A stretch of 64,000 nucleotides of DNA from contig JAAFAI010000010.1 in the NCBI GenBank assembly GCA_018222405.1, positions 62,001 through 126,000 on the forward strand. The letters are read 5' to 3'. Shown here one piece after another: positions 37,991 through 48,344 of the stretch (the first letter of the stretch is position 1; each line of letters begins with the position of its first letter). The notes under the pieces were generated by a model that saw only the letters and a list, made by a program, of their open reading frames with translations, did not search any database and had not been told where the DNA came from. The stretch is from Gammaproteobacteria bacterium. Lineage in GTDB: Bacteria; Pseudomonadota; Gammaproteobacteria; Enterobacterales; Alteromonadaceae. A program made the translations under genes and the position numbers.

Positions 37991-39427
37991 ATGACTAGAA
38001 GAACGAAAATCCTGGCTACTTTAGGGCCTGCTACAGACACGCAAGAAAAAATTGAAGCGATTATTGCCGCCGGAGCAAACGTAGTACGCATGAATTTTTC
38101 CCATGGTCAGGCCGAAGATCATATAGAGCGCGCCAAGCGTGTACGCGCTGCCGCTGCCAAGCTGGGTAAATATGTTGCGATTTTAGGCGACCTGCAAGGG
38201 CCTAAAATCCGGGTTTCACGCTTTGCCAACGATAAAGTTTTCCTTAACGAAGGCGACCCGTTCGTGCTGGATGCAGAGCTCGACCGCGATGCAGGTAACG
38301 AGCAACAGGTTGGTATCGATTACAAGGCGCTGCCAGATGACGTTAGTACAGGCGATATCCTGTTACTCGACGATGGCCGTATTCAATTAGAAGTAACCGG
38401 CGTTGATGGCCGTAAAGTGCTGACTAAAGTAACCGTAGGCGGCAAACTGTCTAATAACAAAGGCATCAATCGTCTGGGTGGCGGCTTGTCTGCTGAGGCA
38501 CTGACAGAAAAAGACAAGCGTGACATCCTCACAGCTGCTGAAATTGGCGTTGATTACCTTGCAGTGTCTTTCCCACGTAGCGGTGCAGACCTGAACTATG
38601 CCCGCGAACTGGCCGAAGCAGCCGGCTGTAAAGCCAAAATCTGCGCCAAGGTAGAACGCGCTGAGGCCGTTGCTACTGATGAAGCCATTGATGACATCAT
38701 CAGCGCATCAGACGCGGTAATGGTTGCCCGTGGCGATTTGGGTGTGGAAATTGGTGATGCCGAGCTGGTTGGTGTGCAGAAAAAGCTTATCGCCCGCTCT
38801 CGCCAGTTAAATAAGGTAGTTATCACGGCAACTCAGATGATGGAGTCGATGATTGAAAGCCCAATGCCTACCCGTGCAGAAGTGATGGACGTGGCTAACG
38901 CCGTACTGGACGGTACCGATGCGGTAATGCTCTCAGCAGAAACTGCAGCAGGTAGCTATCCGGTTGAAACGGTAAAAGCCATGGCCCGTGTTTGTGAAGG
39001 CGCAGAAACCCACCCAAGTGTAAAAATCTCCAAGCACCGCATGGACGAACTATTTGGTTCAGTGCACGAGACTATCGCTTTATCAGCCGTATATGCCGCT
39101 AACCATTTACCGGGTGTAAAGGCTATTGTAGGCTTAACAGAAAGTGGCAGCACGCCGCGTCTGATGTCGCGTATCACCACTACCCTGCCTATTGTTGCTA
39201 TGTCACGTCACGAAGACACGCTTAATCTGATGGCGTTATATCGTGGCGTAAAACCAGTTTTCTTTGACTCTCGCGACAGCGCACCTGGTGAGCTGCGTAA
39301 AGATGTCGTAGCTCTGCTGAAAGAGAAAAATCTGGTGGAAAACGGTGATATCGTTATCCTGACCCATGGTGACCGCATGGAAACTATCGGCGCTACTGAC
39401 GCGATAAAAATTATCGTTGTTGAATAA
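37991..39427 (+). CDS. pykA: Pyruvate kinase
   Basis: Converts phosphoenolpyruvate and ADP to pyruvate and ATP. 478 residues, PykA (type II) length. Motifs are [31 protein letters not shown], and the signature [20 protein letters not shown]. The C-terminal allosteric domain is complete. Upstream HexR operator; a GC-rich hairpin follows the stop. Confidence 0.95.
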   Translation: MTRRTKILATLGPATDTQEKIEAIIAAGANVVRMNFSHGQAEDHIERAKRVRAAAAKLGKYVAILGDLQGPKIRVSRFANDKVFLNEGDPFVLDAELDRDAGNEQQVGIDYKALPDDVSTGDILLLDDGRIQLEVTGVDGRKVLTKVTVGGKLSNNKGINRLGGGLSAEALTEKDKRDILTAAEIGVDYLAVSFPRSGADLNYARELAEAAGCKAKICAKVERAEAVATDEAIDDIISASDAVMVARGDLGVEIGDAELVGVQKKLIARSRQLNKVVITATQMMESMIESPMPTRAEVMDVANAVLDGTDAVMLSAETAAGSYPVETVKAMARVCEGAETHPSVKISKHRMDELFGSVHETIALSAVYAANHLPGVKAIVGLTESGSTPRLMSRITTTLPIVAMSRHEDTLNLMALYRGVKPVFFDSRDSAPGELRKDVVALLKEKNLVENGDIVILTHGDRMETIGATDAIKIIVVE

Positions 39428-39441
39428 TACATGTAATATGC

Positions 39442-39477
39442 CGATGCCGGATACGCCAGTGGCGCTCTCCGGCATCG
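39442..39477 (+). terminator. Hairpin after pyk
   Basis: Perfect arms CGATGCCGGA (39442-39451) and TCCGGCATCG (39468-39477) with a 16-nt loop that has its own small stem. No T-run follows. The remaining part of the 439-nt gap to the next gene shows nothing further apart from the leader described at 39811. Confidence 0.5.
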
Positions 39478-39810
39478 CTATTACTAATAGTCCATAACCA
39501 TCCAGGCCGCTGCACCGGTAACACTTTTCATCAATCACCTGAGCTTCCTGTAGCTAAGTTACCATCATATTTATGTTGGCTTTAGCTTACGCGACTTGTT
39601 AGCCCTTGCCATTATCAACAAAAGTCTTCCGCCACTAGCGCTGCCATAGCATTTTAGCAGCCCTGTAATTTTGCTTCGCATGCTTGCTGTCACCGTGAAA
39701 AATTGCGACACATTTAAGCAAGCGAAACCAGCCTGCGCTTATAAAATCCGGTTAAAAATTTAATAAGCCACTGTTTAATATAATTATTTACAACCTGGCA
39801 TAGCACTCGC

Positions 39811-39867
39811 TTTATACACTATGACACTCCCCGTAATGGGGTCATTCATCAAATTGGAGTGTATAAA
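39811..39867 (+). promoter_or_regulatory. Leader with inverted repeats over the ribosome-binding site
   Basis: TTTATACACT (39811-39820) is the exact inverse of AGTGTATAAA (39858-39867), and ACACTCC (39824-39830) is complementary to GGAGTGT (39856-39862), which contains the Shine-Dalgarno of the DUF4168 gene. A smaller CCCC/GGGG hairpin lies inside. TATACA at 39813 could also be a -10 element, in which case only the second pairing would be in the RNA. Confidence 0.45.
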
Positions 39868-40271
39868 TGACACGACTTGCAAAACTCATTGCCTTAACGC
39901 TTTCTCTTACCTCCGGCGCAGTATCATCGGTTTACGCAGCCCAGAAAGTGCAGGACAACGAAAAAGCAATAAATCAAATTCAGACTTCTGTTGAACAACA
40001 ACAGTTTGATGATTCAACGTTAGAAAAATTTACCGTGGAGATGTATGCAGTACAAGATGTCGCGAAAGAGTTTGAGGTTAAGCTGCAGCAAGAGCAATCC
40101 ACCGAAAAACAGCAACAGCTGCAGGCCAACGCACGTGAGGCGATGGTAGACGAAATAAAACAAGCTGGCCTGGAGGTAAAAACCTATACCACTATCGCTC
40201 AGCTGGTGCGTCAGGATGAAGCGCTTCGCCAACGTGTGATGAACATCGTTAACGACCAGGATAACAGCTAG
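39867..40271 (+). CDS. DUF4168 family secreted protein
   Basis: 134 residues. Clear signal peptide (MTRLAKLIALTLSLTSGAVS, cleavage near YAA). The mature part is a helical DUF4168 domain: DDSTLEKFTVEMYAVQDVAK, a Gln-rich helix, then GLEVKTYTTIAQLVRQDEAL. Likely periplasmic; function unknown. GGAG ribosome-binding site 7 nt before the ATG, within an inverted repeat. It is a single-gene unit with a hairpin after it. Confidence 0.82.
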   Translation: MTRLAKLIALTLSLTSGAVSSVYAAQKVQDNEKAINQIQTSVEQQQFDDSTLEKFTVEMYAVQDVAKEFEVKLQQEQSTEKQQQLQANAREAMVDEIKQAGLEVKTYTTIAQLVRQDEALRQRVMNIVNDQDNS

Positions 40272-40289
40272 CCTTTCCTATGGGCAAAA

Positions 40290-40314
40290 CGCCGCCAAAT
40301 TGGCGGCGCATTTT
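40290..40314 (+). terminator. Terminator of the DUF4168 gene
   Basis: CGCCGCCA (40290-40297) and TGGCGGCG (40301-40308) with a 3-nt loop, followed by CATTTTCT. It lies between convergent genes. Confidence 0.65.
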
Positions 40315-40343
40315 CTCAGTAACTACCATGGCCAGAATGGCCG

Positions 40344-40895
40344 TTATGCAAATACAGTAAAGTAATCTTCCGGTTCAAGCTCTGGCTTTGGTCCGGCGTC
40401 CTGTGCTGGCGTACCCAGATATAAGAAGCCAACAATTTCGTTGTCTGCAGACACACCCAGTCCTTCTTTTACTATATTGCAATGGGCATATTCGCCGGTG
40501 CGCCACATGCCCTGAAAGCCCTGGGCAACAGCAGCCATTTGCATGGCCATAGCCGCACAACTGGCCGAGGCGAACTGTTCTATCTGAGGCACTTTTTCGT
40601 GTTCCTGATAGACCGTAGTGATCACAATAATCATGGGCGCACGGGTAGGTAACTGCGGCGCGCGCTGAATTTCACGCTCCGTTTTATCATTATCAATGGC
40701 CGACTGCTCAAACAACGAACCGAGCTTATCGAGTCCTTTGCCCTCACACACAATAAACCGCCATGGCTTAAGTGCTGCGTGATCCGGCGCCCGTAAAGCA
40801 GCTCGTTTGATATTATCCAACGCCTCACCTGCCGGTGCCGGTGCGGTTAGTCGGGGCTGTGAGCGACGATTGATAACAAGTTCCAGTGCATCCAT
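40344..40895 (-). CDS. YdjA-type nitroreductase family protein
   Basis: 183-residue FMN-dependent nitroreductase of the YdjA group. N-terminal ELVINRRSQPRLTAPAP (FMN-binding Arg/Ser), then RAPDHAALKPWRF, and SCAAMAMQMAAVAQGFQGMW. These proteins reduce nitro compounds with NAD(P)H; the natural substrate is unknown. Single gene convergent with the DUF4168 gene. Confidence 0.88.
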   Translation of the reverse strand: MDALELVINRRSQPRLTAPAPAGEALDNIKRAALRAPDHAALKPWRFIVCEGKGLDKLGSLFEQSAIDNDKTEREIQRAPQLPTRAPMIIVITTVYQEHEKVPQIEQFASASCAAMAMQMAAVAQGFQGMWRTGEYAHCNIVKEGLGVSADNEIVGFLYLGTPAQDAGPKPELEPEDYFTVFA

Positions 40896-41004
40896 GGTGC
40901 TCTCCTTCTGGCAAAATAATTAGTATACCCGTGCTGATACGGGTTATTTCACAAAAAGACCAGCATACTGACAAGTGGTTTTAGTGCAATCCCCACAAAA
41001 TAAT

Positions 41005-41625
41005 TTATTGGCGATTAAACTGTCGTGCCAGATAGTAATCAACACTCACATAACGTCCGCCACCAAAGCAGAACAGCACCATAAGCATAATAAAATAAGT
41101 AGCGGCAAACTCTATCCCGTTATTGAGGATCACAAAGTTACCACTGGACGTCAGCCAGTCGATATAACCGTGTTCGTTTAGAATGGCTTTAGCTGCAGAG
41201 AGCTTCTCAGGAGCGGCCATAACCGATTCGTTCATTAACAGCGTACCATCTGCCAGCCAGCTACCAGCATCGGCAATAGCTGGCCAGCCATGCTGCCAGT
41301 GTACGGTAATCATGGCCATTACCATGGTTATCATTAAAGGAATGGCGGTTAACCGGGTAGCCAGGCCAAGCACTAAAAGCGCAGCCCCGATAAACTCACT
41401 CAATGCAGCCAGGCCGGCCAGTAAAAATGGCAGTGGTAAGCCCAACCCATAGTCCGGATTACCAAACCAGTCCACCGTGCTGTCGAAATTAGCCAGTTTC
41501 TGCCAGCCCGCCTGAGCCATAACCGGAGCCAGATATAACCTTGTCAGTAACAAGGGAATTCCACTCAGGGATGCTGCCATCCCATTTAATTTAGTATTTA
41601 ACTTACGGATAATTGCGCTCAACAC
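41005..41625 (-). CDS. DoxX family membrane protein
   Basis: 206-residue inner-membrane protein with four hydrophobic helices, including LLLTRLYLAPVMAQAGWQKL, LSEFIGAALLVLGLATRLTA and YFIMLMVLFCFGGG. Contains the DoxX-like pattern of a first helix with a Gly-Trp-x-Lys motif and a second with AEF/SEF. Members are linked to redox or sulfur metabolism in some species; the role here is unknown. A 109-nt gap separates it from the nitroreductase, in the same direction. Confidence 0.85.
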   Translation of the reverse strand: MLSAIIRKLNTKLNGMAASLSGIPLLLTRLYLAPVMAQAGWQKLANFDSTVDWFGNPDYGLGLPLPFLLAGLAALSEFIGAALLVLGLATRLTAIPLMITMVMAMITVHWQHGWPAIADAGSWLADGTLLMNESVMAAPEKLSAAKAILNEHGYIDWLTSSGNFVILNNGIEFAATYFIMLMVLFCFGGGRYVSVDYYLARQFNRQ

Positions 41626-41687
41626 GGTTTACCTCAATAATGCCAGTTACGATTAAGACCGCGGGATAACGTTATTTCTTTCAATCG

Positions 41688-41876
41688 ATGAGTCGTTTTT
41701 CTCAGTTAATGCAAAAGGGTCAGCGCAAGGTGAATTACAGGCAACGTCAGGGACGCCTGCTGATGACCCTGTCTGATGAACAGCACAAGGCCATTGCCAG
41801 ATTGATTCAGCAATGGCTGGATGATAGCGCTACACCACCCACAGCATCCTCTGCCCAAAAGAAGCGTCATAGATAA
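41688..41876 (+). CDS. Small basic Gln/Arg-rich protein (uncertain)
   Basis: 62 codons from the ATG at 41688: MSRFSQLMQKGQRKVNYRQR, then a DEQHKAIARLIQQWLDD helix and a basic tail KKRHR. The composition is protein-like, and the gene lies upstream of sppA in the same direction, but there is no clear Shine-Dalgarno. I do not recognise a family. Confidence 0.45.
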   Translation: MSRFSQLMQKGQRKVNYRQRQGRLLMTLSDEQHKAIARLIQQWLDDSATPPTASSAQKKRHR

Positions 41877-41966
41877 AGGCAATAACATTTCATTACAAAA
41901 TTAACTCGCGATAATTTTTTGAATCGATAACATTAGGTTGTTTCGTTAATTAGGTAAGTAGTCAGT

Positions 41967-43844
41967 ATGGCCGAAAAAAGTAAAAGCTGGACCAAAGCTC
42001 TGTTTGTAGGGTTATGGACCGCCCTGAATTTTTGTCGAAAGTTGTTTTTCAACGTTGTGTTTCTGGTCATTATTATCGGCATTATCGCCGTGGCCAGCCG
42101 TGAAGAGAGCGTCCCTCAGGTAACCCCTGGCAGCGCCCTGATGCTTACCCTTAATGGCGCACTGGTCATTCAGAAAACCGCCGTAGACCCGGTCTCTGAG
42201 TTTCTTCAGGAAGCGTTTGACGAAGAACCTGATAACCCGGAAGTACTGGTTCGCGATGTGGTTAAAGTGCTCGAGAACGCCAAGGCTGATAAGCGTATTA
42301 AAGCGGTAGTACTTAACCTGCAGGGCTTACGCGGTGGCGGCCTGGACAAGCTGCGTGCCATTGCCGAAGCCATCGACGATTTTAAAACCTCCGGCAAGCC
42401 CGTACTTGCTGTTGGCGACTACTACACCCAGTCGCAATATTACCTGGCAGCTCATGCCGACAAAGTGTACCTCAACCCTATTGGCGGCGTATCAATCGAC
42501 GGTTATGCCAATTACGGTATGTACGTTAAGCGTGCGCTGGAAAAGCTCAAAGTCAATATGCACATTTTCCGTGTTGGTACGTTTAAGTCGGCGGTTGAAC
42601 CGTATATCCGCGAAGATATGTCTGACGCGGCCAAAGAAATGAATGAGCGCTGGCTTAACCAGTACTGGGCACAATATAAAACCGATGTTGCCGCAGCCCG
42701 CGGTGTCGACATCAATAACTTTGACGAAAGTCTTGAAGTGATGCTGGAGAACTTCGAGCAGGCCGGTGGCAACTCTGCTCAGTACGCCATTCAGAAAGGC
42801 TGGGTAGACGAAATCAAAACCCGCGAAGAAGTGCGTCAGGAAATTATTGCTCTGGTTGGCAAAGACGAAAATAACCGTGCCGGTTTTAAACTCACCACCT
42901 ACCGCAACTACAATCGGGTGATTAATCCACCTGTGCCCATGGTTGCTCGTCAGGGCGACAAAGTAGCCGTAGTAGTGGCTAAGGGCACTATTATGGACGG
43001 TGAACAGCGCGCCGGTAACATTGGCGGCAACAGCACCGCACAGTTACTGCGTCAGGCCCGTCTTAATGACGAGGTTAAAGCGGTGGTGCTGCAGGTAGAC
43101 TCGCCGGGAGGCAGTGCATCAGCATCTGAGATTATTCGTCAGGAAGTACTTAATTTGCGTAGTGCTGGCAAGCCAGTGGTTGTTTCTATGAACACTTACG
43201 CCGCTTCCGGTGGTTACTGGATTTCGGCTTCGGCAGATAAGATTTTTGCCAGCCCGAGTACTATTACCGGTTCGATTGGTGTGTTTGCTGCACTGGCTAC
43301 CTTTGAGGATGCCGCCGATTACCTGGGTGTAGATACCGACGGTGTCGCCACCACCGAAATGGCCGGGTTTTCCACTTTGCGCGGTATTGACCCAATGTAT
43401 AAGCAACTTATTCAGCGCAGTATCGAAAGCAAATACAGTGAATTTTTAAGCCTGGTTGCCAGTGAACGCGGCATGGATGTCAGTGCCGTTGATGATATTG
43501 CCCAGGGCCGTGTATGGATTGGCACCGATGCGCTGCAAATTGGCCTGGTAGACGAGCTGGGGACGTTGGATGACGCCGTAACTGCAGCCGCTGACTTAGC
43601 CGGTGTAGAAGATTACGATACCGTTTATGTTACCCGTAAGCTGTCTGAGAAAGAGTTGTTCTGGAAAGAGTTTTTTGGTCAGGCGGTCATCTACGCCCTG
43701 AAGCTCAATCTGATTGATAACAACAATATTCTGACTGGTCTGGTGCGTGAAACCATGGCGCAGGTTGATCTGATCTCATCGCTCAACGATCCACAGAACA
43801 TTTACACCCTGTGTGTGCGCTGCCGGGTGATGGATAACCATTGA
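41967..43844 (+). CDS. sppA: Signal peptide peptidase SppA, long (67K) type
   Basis: Inner-membrane serine protease that degrades cleaved signal peptides. 625 residues with two tandem S49 domains. One N-terminal membrane helix (about 27-45). The catalytic Lys207 is in RVGTFKSAVEPY of the first repeat; nucleophile Ser414 is in YAASGGYWISA of the second, as in E. coli (Lys209, Ser409). The stop overlaps the next gene by 4 bases. Confidence 0.95.
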   Translation: MAEKSKSWTKALFVGLWTALNFCRKLFFNVVFLVIIIGIIAVASREESVPQVTPGSALMLTLNGALVIQKTAVDPVSEFLQEAFDEEPDNPEVLVRDVVKVLENAKADKRIKAVVLNLQGLRGGGLDKLRAIAEAIDDFKTSGKPVLAVGDYYTQSQYYLAAHADKVYLNPIGGVSIDGYANYGMYVKRALEKLKVNMHIFRVGTFKSAVEPYIREDMSDAAKEMNERWLNQYWAQYKTDVAAARGVDINNFDESLEVMLENFEQAGGNSAQYAIQKGWVDEIKTREEVRQEIIALVGKDENNRAGFKLTTYRNYNRVINPPVPMVARQGDKVAVVVAKGTIMDGEQRAGNIGGNSTAQLLRQARLNDEVKAVVLQVDSPGGSASASEIIRQEVLNLRSAGKPVVVSMNTYAASGGYWISASADKIFASPSTITGSIGVFAALATFEDAADYLGVDTDGVATTEMAGFSTLRGIDPMYKQLIQRSIESKYSEFLSLVASERGMDVSAVDDIAQGRVWIGTDALQIGLVDELGTLDDAVTAAADLAGVEDYDTVYVTRKLSEKELFWKEFFGQAVIYALKLNLIDNNNILTGLVRETMAQVDLISSLNDPQNIYTLCVRCRVMDNH

Positions 43845-44329
43845 TATCGGCCAGCGATAAGCAGTTACTCAATAACCGCCTCGGGGAGTTATACCTCGAG
43901 GCGGATAGCTATTTCAGGCGAACTTTTGTTCGCCCCACCCTTACCTTCAGACGCAGTGGCCGCCATGCGGGCACGGCGTTTTTACAGCAGAACAGGATAA
44001 ACCTTCACCCGGTATTGTTTGCTCACAATCAGCAAGCTTACTTTTCCGACGTGCTACCACATGAAGTAAGCCACCTGTTGGTTTATCAGTTGTACGGGCG
44101 GGTGAAGCCCCATGGTAAGGAATGGCAGGCCATGATGCAGGAAGTGTTTAACTGCGCGCCCGAAACCCGGCATGAATTTGATTTATCACCGCTGAATATC
44201 CCCAGCGTACGTTATCGATGTGGCTGTGGAGACGTGGAGTTGAGTATTCGCCGGCATAACGCAGTAATACGCGGCCAGCGGCAATATCAGTGCCGCAAGT
44301 GCAGGCAGGTGCTATACCAATCTGCATAG
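43841..44329 (+). CDS. sprT: SprT family zinc metalloprotease-like protein
   Basis: 162 residues from a TTG start overlapping the sppA stop. The HExxH-type motif is HEVSHLL, with a later zinc-binding His (KPHGKEW). A C-terminal zinc ribbon follows: CGCG and CRKC. SprT-like proteins are related to SPRTN DNA-protein crosslink proteases; the bacterial role is unclear. The last four codons and the stop (TAC CAA TCT GCA TAG) lie in the left terminal repeat of the MITE at 44314, so the original C-terminus may have been replaced. Confidence 0.9.
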   Translation: MISASDKQLLNNRLGELYLEADSYFRRTFVRPTLTFRRSGRHAGTAFLQQNRINLHPVLFAHNQQAYFSDVLPHEVSHLLVYQLYGRVKPHGKEWQAMMQEVFNCAPETRHEFDLSPLNIPSVRYRCGCGDVELSIRRHNAVIRGQRQYQCRKCRQVLYQSA

Positions 44330-44604
44330 AAGCTTACCCACTCAGAGTGATCCCTGAGGGCTAGTCGAAAACGACTTAGATCACGACGCGTTCTCTGTGG
44401 CATAGTCATTCTATGTCCAGAGGGCGCAACACAGATGTAAGTCGTTTTGGCCACTCCCTTCGGGCAATTCCCTGAGGGCGAGCTACCAGGCTTTCTGGCG
44501 TTGTTACGCTTGCTTGATTTGGAACCACCAAACCTGTGCAACCAAGCCTAGCCAGAAAGCCTAACAGAATTGCTGAGTGAGTAAACTTCTATGCAGATTG
44601 GTAT
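44314..44604. mobile_element. MITE-like element, 291 bp with 32-bp terminal inverted repeats
   Basis: Terminal inverted repeats at 44314-44345 and 44573-44604 agree at 30 of 32 positions and begin ATACCAATCTGCATAG. The inside has no gene but is highly folded: GTCGAAAACGACTTA against TAAGTCGTTTT, and CCAGGCTTTCTGGC against GCCAGAAAGCC. Flanks CTA and TTA do not show a clear target-site duplication. It lies between the convergent sprT and yfbV genes and could act as a terminator. No transposase is in the window, so it would depend on a copy elsewhere. Confidence 0.8.
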
Positions 44605-44616
44605 TAAACCGGCAGC

Positions 44617-45063
44617 TTAAAACCACTGGCGGGTAAACGCTTTATCCAAATCTTCGAAAGCAGTTTTTAGCAAGCGGGCTAATTCGCGATAACGGGGCTT
44701 ATGCTGTGGGTTTTGCACCGCACACCCCTGGGCACGCATTTTGGTGAGGATTTCCTGATACCAGTGTCGTAACTGTGGCGGCAGGGTTTGATTAGAGCGT
44801 TTGCCCAGCCACAATAATCCCTGCATTGGCATACTCAGGAAAAACGCGCCCACGGCAAGGGCCTGAGGCAGGTAATCTGTACCAAAGGTATTAAGCATGG
44901 TAGCGCAGGCTAATACAGCCACCGGAGGCATAAATCGCACCGCAAACCGGGTGGCTGCCACTACACGGCAATCCGGAAACAAGGTGTAAAGCTCGCGCTT
45001 TAATGGCCAGGTTTTCATGTATTCCTGTCCGTCTTTAAGCATAGTGGTAACTGACTGGGCCAT
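44617..45063 (-). CDS. yfbV: YfbV (UPF0208) inner-membrane protein
   Basis: 148 residues from the ATG at 45063 (GAGG 8 nt upstream); E. coli YfbV is 151. Two membrane segments: FMPPVAVLACATMLNTFG and LAVGAFFLSMPMQGLLWLG, followed by GKRSNQTLPP. In E. coli it insulates the Ter macrodomain from MatP. The stop is 12 nt from the MITE. The 352-nt divergent gap to trxB (45064-45415) holds no gene that I can support. Confidence 0.9.
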   Translation of the reverse strand: MAQSVTTMLKDGQEYMKTWPLKRELYTLFPDCRVVAATRFAVRFMPPVAVLACATMLNTFGTDYLPQALAVGAFFLSMPMQGLLWLGKRSNQTLPPQLRHWYQEILTKMRAQGCAVQNPQHKPRYRELARLLKTAFEDLDKAFTRQWF

Positions 45064-45403
45064 AGTGAACCTCGTAAGTGATAACCGCAACCTTGGGTGG
45101 CTATACCGTAGCAAGAGTAGATGCCTGTTTACTAATAATAGTCCGGAATGTCGAAAATGGTTTATTTAACGATGAATTTCCGGACCGCTTTTAAGATATT
45201 ATCACAGCCGGGTATTGAAAGTATTCGATTCGACCGCACAATGACTCATAATAACTTATGATTGCAGAGTGGCAGATAATCTGTAGCATACGCAACTGCG
45301 TATAATTGAGCTTATTACGGTGCAGTGTTATTGCAAATAACCTTTCACCTACTGCATTAACCAATACGATGTGCTTGTCGCGTACTGCTGCGTCAGGCGT
45401 TAA

Positions 45404-46369
<966 letters not shown>

Positions 46370-46416
46370 TCCTGACTGGCGGTGGCTGCAAAGCCGCCGT
46401 CAGCCATGCTTTTTGC

Positions 46417-47151
46417 ATGATTAGCCTGCCCTATTTAGAGCCTGATACGCCCTTTCCTCCGGTCGAACATGCACTGGACGACCCCAATGGATTACTCGCC
46501 TATGGTGCCGACCTTTCGCCCGGCAGACTACTGACAGCCTACAGTCAGGGGATCTTTCCCTGGTTTAGCGAAGGTGAACCCATACTCTGGTGGAGCCCGT
46601 CTCCCCGGGCCATTATTCCACTCGAAGGTTTTCGTGCCAGTACCAGCCTGCGCAAACTCATGCGTAAACAACTTTACCAGGTCACACTCAATCAGGATTT
46701 TACCGCCGTAATCCACCAATGCGCGCATATCCCGCGTATCCAGTACGGCCAGACATCTACCTGGATAACCGAAGATATGATTGGTGCTTATCAGGCGCTG
46801 CATGAAATAGGCCTGGCTCATTCGGTTGAAGTCTGGAAAGATAATAAGCTCGTAGGTGGTCTGTATGGGGTAGCAGTGGGTAAAGTGTTTTGCGGCGAGT
46901 CGATGTTTCACTGCTTGCCGAATACCTCCAAACTTGCCCTGGCCTACCTGGTGGATCATATGCAACAACACGGCGGTAATTTTATCGATTGCCAGATGCC
47001 CACAGATCATCTTATGAGTCTGGGTGCAGTGAGTATTGAGCGTGATGCGTTTATTTCCCGCCTCAACCGCAGTAACCAAACCCTTGATCAGGACGGCTAT
47101 ATTTGTTCAGATTATCAGCAAACCTGGTGCGCTCAAGCGCTAAGTGAATAA
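46417..47151 (+). CDS. aat: Leucyl/phenylalanyl-tRNA--protein transferase
   Basis: Adds Leu or Phe to proteins with N-terminal Arg or Lys, which marks them for ClpS/ClpAP. 244 residues. Family motifs are YSQGIFPWFSEGEPILWWSP, GLYGVAVGKVFCGESMF, and DCQMPTDHLMSLGA. The start has no clear Shine-Dalgarno and lies at the edge of a CATGC/GCATG hairpin. Pairs with bpt (5-nt gap), with clpA and clpS close by. Confidence 0.95.
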   Translation: MISLPYLEPDTPFPPVEHALDDPNGLLAYGADLSPGRLLTAYSQGIFPWFSEGEPILWWSPSPRAIIPLEGFRASTSLRKLMRKQLYQVTLNQDFTAVIHQCAHIPRIQYGQTSTWITEDMIGAYQALHEIGLAHSVEVWKDNKLVGGLYGVAVGKVFCGESMFHCLPNTSKLALAYLVDHMQQHGGNFIDCQMPTDHLMSLGAVSIERDAFISRLNRSNQTLDQDGYICSDYQQTWCAQALSE

Positions 47152-47156
47152 CATGT

Positions 47157-47921
47157 ATGAAATTTGGCATTACCCAAACATTCGACTGTAGCTATCTGCC
47201 TCATAAGGAAGAGCAGTTGCTGGTGTATGTAGGTAGCCATACAGACTCCGCTACACATTATCCGCAGCTGATTCAGGCCGGATTTCGCCGCAGTGGCGAA
47301 CAGGTATACCGCCCCTATTGCCAGCAGTGTACTGCTTGTCATTCTATCCGGCTGCCGGTGGACGACTTTGCGCCATCGCGGAGCCAGCGCCGGTTGCTAA
47401 ATAAAAATAAGGCATTCACCACTCGCACTACTACCCAAACCAGCGAAGCCTACTACCCGTTGTACGAGCGTTATATCACCGAACGCCACGCAGACGGCAG
47501 CATGTACCCACCGGACCCGGTGCAGTTTGAAAGCTTTCTGGCCTGTGAATGGAATTCGCCCCTGTTTGTTGAGGCTTATGATGGCGACAAGCTCATTGCA
47601 GTGGCGGTTACAGATGTTATTGATACCCATGATCATCGCGATGGTTTTTCGGCGATGTATACCTTTTACGACCCGGATTATCATCACCGTTCCCTGGGTA
47701 CCTGGATGATCCTGCAGCAGATCCATCACACTCAGGCACAAAACAGGCATTACCTGTATTTGGGCTATCAGATAGATGACTGCAATAAAATGAACTACAA
47801 AAGCCGTTTTTTACCCCATGAGCGCTATTATAGTCATCAGTGGCATCGCTTTGAAAATGCGCAACAGGTGAGTGAAATGGCCAGCCGTAGCAAGGATTTG
47901 GTGATTGATTTACTCCGCTAG
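47157..47921 (+). CDS. bpt: Aspartate/glutamate leucyltransferase (bacterial Ate1-like)
   Basis: Adds Leu to N-terminal Asp or Glu, extending the N-degron pathway. 254 residues. Zinc/cysteine motif CQQCTACHSIRLP near residue 60, the Ate N-terminal domain, and the C-terminal LGTWMILQQIHHTQAQ with YLGYQIDDCNKMNYK. Starts 5 nt after aat, so the two are co-translated. Confidence 0.94.
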   Translation: MKFGITQTFDCSYLPHKEEQLLVYVGSHTDSATHYPQLIQAGFRRSGEQVYRPYCQQCTACHSIRLPVDDFAPSRSQRRLLNKNKAFTTRTTTQTSEAYYPLYERYITERHADGSMYPPDPVQFESFLACEWNSPLFVEAYDGDKLIAVAVTDVIDTHDHRDGFSAMYTFYDPDYHHRSLGTWMILQQIHHTQAQNRHYLYLGYQIDDCNKMNYKSRFLPHERYYSHQWHRFENAQQVSEMASRSKDLVIDLLR

Positions 47922-48026
47922 CTCAGCAATTCGCCAATAAGCTTATTTAATCCTTTACTTATATCTATGAATTGGTTAATGTCTGCGCGGCGAAAAATTT
48001 GTGATTAATTGAGGTTATTGCTTTAG

Positions 48027-48245
<219 letters not shown>

Positions 48246-48290
48246 TTCATAACGGCCTACGCCAGCTTACGCGATAATGTGATAAGCATA

Positions 48291-48321
48291 AAAAAACCCG
48301 AACCAAGTGTTCGGGTTTTTT
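48291..48321. terminator. Bidirectional terminator between infA and clpA
   Basis: AAAAAACCCGAAC and GTTCGGGTTTTTT form a 13-bp stem with a CAAGT loop. Confidence 0.92.
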
Positions 48322-48344
48322 GTTATTTGCGTTTGGCGTCCTGT

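Noticed and set aside
46528..47079. A 183-codon open frame on the minus strand
   Set aside because: Antisense to aat, which has all family motifs.
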